Shown one piece after another: positions 59,537 through 64,000 of a stretch of DNA of 64,000 nt. Every line of letters starts with the position of its first letter. The first letter of the stretch is position 1. The notes beneath the pieces were generated by a model that worked only from the letters and a program-made list of their open reading frames with translations, did not search any database and was not told the origin of the DNA. Both the position numbers and the translations under genes were made by a program. This DNA comes from Oasisia sp. SBJ-2009 (taxonomy: Eukaryota > Annelida > Polychaeta > Sabellida > Siboglinidae): contig OZ024866.1 in NCBI GenBank assembly GCA_964017155.1, forward strand, positions 22,466,082-22,530,081, given 5' to 3'.

Positions 59537-59584
59537 GAGGAGGAGGAGATGGAATTTGTGGAAGACAAGTCGTCTGTAGATATG
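59537..59584 (+). CDS. Candidate short acidic exon (phase 0), possibly CFAP206
   Basis: 48 nt between acceptor GTTTACAG and donor GTATGT, in phase 0, encoding EEEEMEFVEDKSSVDM. CFAP206 exon 11 ends in phase 0 at 54926, so this could follow it, but 4.6 kb of repeats intervene and no vertebrate counterpart is known to me. The flanks (ATTGAAAATGTTTACAG, GTATGTTATCCTAGTAA) resemble those of the exon at 60101, so the two arose from one duplicated unit. Confidence 0.5.
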
Positions 59585-59659
59585 GTATGTTATCCTAGTA
59601 AATATATTATACATGTAACCATGTGATCAGAATGAGATGGATGTGTACAGCAGGTTCTT

Positions 59660-59935
59660 CGCTTGTAAAATCAATGGAGAAGGTCTGTGTCTGGGGGTGG
59701 TGGTCCGCCTTTTGGAGGCGGTAGAGCCATACCATCGAATTGCAGGGTCTGGCGCAGGCTACATGGCCTGAAGGTGCCTCGGATCACCAGTGTATAACTC
59801 TCTTCGTCTAGTTCTCTTCGGCTACTCTCCTGTCGCTGCCCGGTTGTTTCTGTCTGCCACTGTCTATACTCCCATCTTTTTGTGGGAATGTGTGGATTAT
59901 TGGGTTTGAAACAGTAAGCCAAGATGTGTGTCTTA
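59660..59935 (-). other. Open frame of probable transposon origin
   Basis: A minus-strand frame of about 83 codons (59922-59671) reads LAYCFKPNNPHIPTKRWEYR, IRGTFRPCSLRQTLQFDGMA and a PPPKGGPPPPD segment. It stands between duplicated exon units and is followed at 59938 by a repeat shared with 39,530. I suspect the 5' part of a LINE but cannot show it. Confidence 0.35.
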
Positions 59936-60016
59936 GGTTGAGTTTAATCCCGTTTCCTTGAGTAGTCATCATCTACAAATGAGATAAGACGCATTCGTGC
60001 GTGCGTGTGTGTGTGT

Positions 60017-60359
60017 AGCTGTATTTCTGGTGAATTTATGTTAAAGGAGTATTTAAATAGATAAACGATATTAAATCTGTGCTATTGATAATGTTTCTAG
60101 AAACATGTAAGCATCGGCGAAGAGGCTGAAAAATCGGTATGTTAATCCAGTAATAAGTTATACATTTAGTTTGTACATTTATATATACCCAGATGAGCTT
60201 TACTTTGATGTTTTTCCATCTATGCAGCTAAAATGATAAGATTTGTTTCATAGATTGGAAAGGTATGATTTATTTACCTGTACTTCTGTTGAATTTATGT
60301 TAACGGCATACTTAATTAGATAAGAATTGACATTGAATTTGTGAAATATATGTAAGCTA

Positions 60360-60360
<1 letters not shown>
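60017..60360 (+). repeat. Exon-bearing tandem unit, copy A
   Basis: Homologous to 61,965-62,290 (copy B) and 62,614-62,930 (copy C). The order is CTGTATTTCTGGTGAATTTA, the acceptor and short exon, GTATGTTAATCCAGTAATAA, ATACCCAGATGAGCTTTACT, then a second partial start (CTGTACTTCTGTTGAATTTA). It ends in a TA tract. Confidence 0.85.
60101..60136 (+). CDS. Candidate short exon KHVSIGEEAEKS (phase 0)
   Basis: 36 nt after acceptor ATGTTTCTAG and before donor GTATGT, with both ends in phase 0. It has degenerate copies at 62039-62074 and 62688-62723 (KHVGVAEGAEKP) in which the donor GT has become TT, so those two look dead. It may be part of CFAP206 or of another gene. Confidence 0.45.
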
Positions 60361-60690
<330 letters not shown>

Positions 60691-60724
60691 TTACATTTAG
60701 TTGACACATATGCTTATAACGCAT

Positions 60725-61515
60725 ATATATCATAGTATCATCATTGTGCAGCCATAGTTTCCCTTGGTTGGGCGAAGGCCTCAGCATGCTGCTTCTACAT
60801 CTGCCTATCTTGCGCTATCCTCTGCCAGATGATACCCTTCCAGTAGTCGTCTAGTTCGTCTCTCCACCGTCTCGTCGGCTTTCCTATAGGTCTTATCCTT
60901 TCGTAGGGTTTCCAGGTGGTGATACGCAGTGTCCATCGGTTATCTCGTATCCGGTTGACCTGGCCTGCACAGGTCAACTTCCATCTTCTGACTTGTTCAA
61001 TCACGTCTGTGACCTTTTTCTGGTCTCTTACCAGATGTTTGTTTTCCTGTCCTGGTTTGTGATGTTTAACACACTCCTTTCCATCTTTGTGCGGCTGCTA
61101 GCTTATTCTTTGCTTGGGTGCTGAATGCCCATGTTTCCGCGCCGTATGTCATTGCTGGAAGTACGCATCAGTTGTAGATTTATCTGTTCAAGTTTGTCCC
61201 TGTGTTACCCTTGAAGATGTCGCGGTGTTTGGCGAATGCTGTCCATCCAGCCGTGAATCTTGTTTGAGTCACCTTGTCTTGGCTTTTGTCTCTGGTGCTG
61301 TATCAACTGTTCAAGGTTTATGTAGCGTTCAACAGTCTCTCGATCTGGATGTTGGTTACGTATACTGGTGTGTCTTTTTCCATCATCACCTTTGTCTTCG
61401 ACTTTCATCAACTAATTCCTGTAGCCTTTTTGTAGTTCATGTGGTGTATTAGCGCATATGAGTATGTCTTCGGCAAATCGGAGATTACCAAGATATTCGC
61501 CGTATGTCGTCAATC

Positions 61516-61520
<5 letters not shown>
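60725..61520 (-). mobile_element. RTE-like LINE, 3' fragment
   Basis: The minus strand encodes, from 61500 down, [20 protein letters not shown] (the FADD position reads FAED), then a frame-broken middle, then RRWKLTCAGQVNRIRDNRWT, TWKPYERIRPIGKPTRRWRD, ELDDYWKGIIWQRIAQDRQM and a stop near 60,725. This is the well-known C terminus of invertebrate RTE-type elements. The 3' side has an ATCATC-type tail, and TA tracts flank both ends. Confidence 0.88.
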
Positions 61521-61710
<190 letters not shown>

Positions 61711-61712
<2 letters not shown>

Positions 61713-62295
61713 TATCTAATGTATGTATTAGTCGGTGGTGTATTATGCCATCACATTTTGCTGCAGAATGTTTCCGGTGGACGCATCTTATACCAGACAA
61801 AGAGACTCCATAGCGTTCAACCCATCTGGGCACAAACCATTTCTTTTCTGTCAGCGAATATACATTTTGTTTTTGATTGATAACATACATGCTTATGATA
61901 TTTTTCATCAATGTTTTCACACTTACCAGATTTGTTTCACATATTCGAAAGTTTCTTATAAGCTGTATCTCTGTTGAATTTATGTTAATGGAGTATTTAA
62001 CAACGACATTAAATCTGTGCTATTGAAAACATTTCTAGAAACATGTAGGTGTCGCAGAAGGGGCCGAAAAACCGTTATGTTAACCCAGTAAAAAGTTATA
62101 CATTTAGTTTGTACATTTATATATACCCAGATGAGCTTTACTGTGATGTTTTTCCATCTGTGCAACTAAAATTGTAAGATTTGTTTCATATATTGGAAAG
62201 GTCTGATTTATTTAACTGTACTTCTGTTGAATTTCTGTTAACGGCATACTTAAGTAGATAAGAATTGACATTGAATTTGTGTTATATATGTTGTG

Positions 62296-62361
<66 letters not shown>

Positions 62362-62931
62362 TATCTAATGTATGTATTAGTCGGTGGTGTATTATGCCAT
62401 CACATTTTGCTGCAGAATGTTTCCGGTGGACGCATCTTATACCAGACAAAGAGACTCCATAGCGTTCAACCCATCTGGGCACAAACCATTTCCTTTCTGT
62501 CAGCGAATATACATTTTGTTTTTGATTGATAACATACATGCTTATGATATTTTTCATCAATGTTTTCACACTTACCAGATTTGTTTCACATATTCGAAAG
62601 TTTCTTATAAGCTGTATCTCTGTTGAATTTATGTTAACGGAGTATTTAACAACGACATTAAATCTGTGCTATTGAAAACATTTCTAGAAACATGTAGGTG
62701 TCGCAGAAGGGGCCGAAAAACCGTTATGTTAACCCAGTAAAAAGTTATACATTTAGTTTGTACATTTATATATACTCAGATGAGCTTTACTGTGATGTTT
62801 TTCCATCTGTGCAACTAAAATTGTAAGATTTGTTTCATATATTGGAAAGGTCTGATTTATTTAACTGTACTTCTGTTGAATTTCTGTTAACGGCATACTT
62901 AAGTAGATAAGAATTGACATTGAATTTGTGT
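61711..62931 (+). repeat. 649-bp tandem duplication (copies B and C)
   Basis: 61711-62282 and 62360-62931 are nearly identical, offset 649 bp, joined by a TA tract at 62297-62359. Each copy has a CATATCTAATGTATGTATTA start, an ATTCGAAAGTTTCTTATAAG middle and the short exon remnant. Differences are few (for example TTTCTTTTC against TTTCCTTTC), so the duplication is recent. Confidence 0.95.
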
Positions 62932-62939
62932 TATTGAAA

Positions 62940-63869
62940 ACCACTGTGCTATCTTACCAAACGATGGTAGACAACAAAAACGAATGGAGAATTGGCCAGA
63001 CACTAATAGCTTGGATCTTTGACTATATAATATGTTAGTACCTTATATGGTTGAGTAGATAGACTTATAATAATTTATTGTTGGTAATGGTAATACACTG
63101 GATTGTTGATGAGACCAAATCATAAAAATAATTATGGTGCATGATTCAAAACACTGGATTGTTTATGAGACCAAATGGTAATACACTGAATAGTTCACGA
63201 CACCAGATTTTAAAATAATATACTAACTTGACATTTGGAGGTTACTGACTTGACACTTGCTTTGGTTTTGAAAGTCATTGACTTTAAACTTGACTTGCCA
63301 TCTTTTTTGGGTGTTATACTTGCATTATTATGGAAGTGTAATGTTCGTAGTGTTAAGTCAACCGACTCAAACTTGAATTTCACTGTTGCTTATCCCCACT
63401 CCCAATGTACATATCGTTCCGACGCCAGTCCTGTAGTATCGGAAAAATGTCACAATATCTCAAATAAAGTGTCGCACAGAACGGTATTTTTATAATGTTT
63501 AGGGCAACGTCATGGCTAGAGATATTGGCAATTCGCCATTTCATAGATGGTGTCTTGCTAAGCCTACTATTTCTATATCTAAAAATTACATACTATTACT
63601 TAAATACTTAAGATATCCGCCCGACGTAATATCAACCAATTTAGAAGTTGGCTTCCGACGAATCCTGCTTGTATTATTTATATCGCAAAGCCAGTTATTA
63701 GTATTTCTATAGCTTCAGAACTGCGAACCTTTGAGACCTAACATTTATGTCAAAATATGAGACTTAGATATGGTGAAGTTTTGTATTACATGTGCTATCA
63801 CCGACATTCATACATCCGCAATTTCTACAGATGGCGCTCGTCAAAATATATTATTTTATAGGTCATCTA
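62940..63869. other. No gene recognised; short tandem motif
   Basis: 63,085-63,215 has three loose copies of AATACACTGGATTGTTGATG plus AGACCAAAT. The frames at 63235 and 63512 match nothing I can name. Confidence 0.5.
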
Positions 63870-64000
63870 GAGCCTTTATGTCCGTGTCTTAGAAACGACG
63901 ATTTAAAAAGAATGGCTGCCCCAATGTTACGATTGGCTTTTGAAAATTCCATCGATAAGAATTTTACAGTCACAGGTTACTCAAATGCACATTCAAAATG
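63870..64000 (+). other. Open frame at the right edge
   Basis: After an acceptor-like TATTTTATAG near 63860 a plus-strand frame reads HLEPLCPCLRNDDLKRMAAP, MLRLAFENSIDKN and on to the window end without a stop. It could be a host exon or part of a retrotransposon. Too little is present to decide. Confidence 0.3.

Overview
The window is nuclear DNA from an invertebrate animal. Genes are split by GT-AG introns and match conserved metazoan proteins. Repeats are dense: CA, TA and GC-type microsatellites, long minisatellites, tRNA-derived SINEs, non-LTR retrotransposons and small DNA transposons. Species cannot be fixed from sequence alone. A chordate-grade invertebrate such as amphioxus is one possibility, because minisatellites that span splice sites were, as I recall, described there; a mollusc or other lophotrochozoan is not excluded.

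Layout. 1-12.3 kb, minus strand: the first eight coding exons of a DmX-like/rabconnectin-3 alpha gene (DMXL), running off the left edge. 14.9-20.7 kb, plus strand: a complete eight-exon RGP1 gene (about 391 aa), head to head with DMXL. 21.8-23.8 kb, minus: a complete three-exon KGD4/MRPS36 gene. 25.1-28.6 kb, minus: a near full-length but frameshifted non-LTR retrotransposon, with a 5'-truncated relative at 33.0-34.0 kb. 30.0-39.1 kb, minus: a complete nine-exon gene for a secreted protein made of a signal peptide, three F-type lectin (fucolectin/FTP) domains, an EGF domain and a PAN/apple-like domain, all joined by phase-1 introns. 43.7-54.9 kb, plus: eleven exons of CFAP206, possibly continued by short acidic exons at 59.5 and 60.1 kb. 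59.5-62.9 kb: a tandemly duplicated region carrying copies of one of those short exons.

The main observation concerns splice sites. In RGP1 (82-bp unit, four copies) and CFAP206 (40-bp unit, about 37 copies; 25-bp unit, two copies) a tandem repeat was built from the end of an exon plus its 5' splice site, so each copy carries a donor. The same CFAP206 intron ends in a second array of nine TGCAG 3' splice sites, the last being the real acceptor. In DMXL an 18-bp minisatellite with a donor-like core starts a few bases after an exon. Three genes in 64 kb therefore carry arrays of decoy or alternative splice sites.

The genes do not form one pathway. DMXL (V-ATPase regulation) and RGP1 (RAB6 GEF at the Golgi) both act in endomembrane traffic and share an upstream region. 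KGD4 is mitochondrial, CFAP206 axonemal and the lectin secreted.
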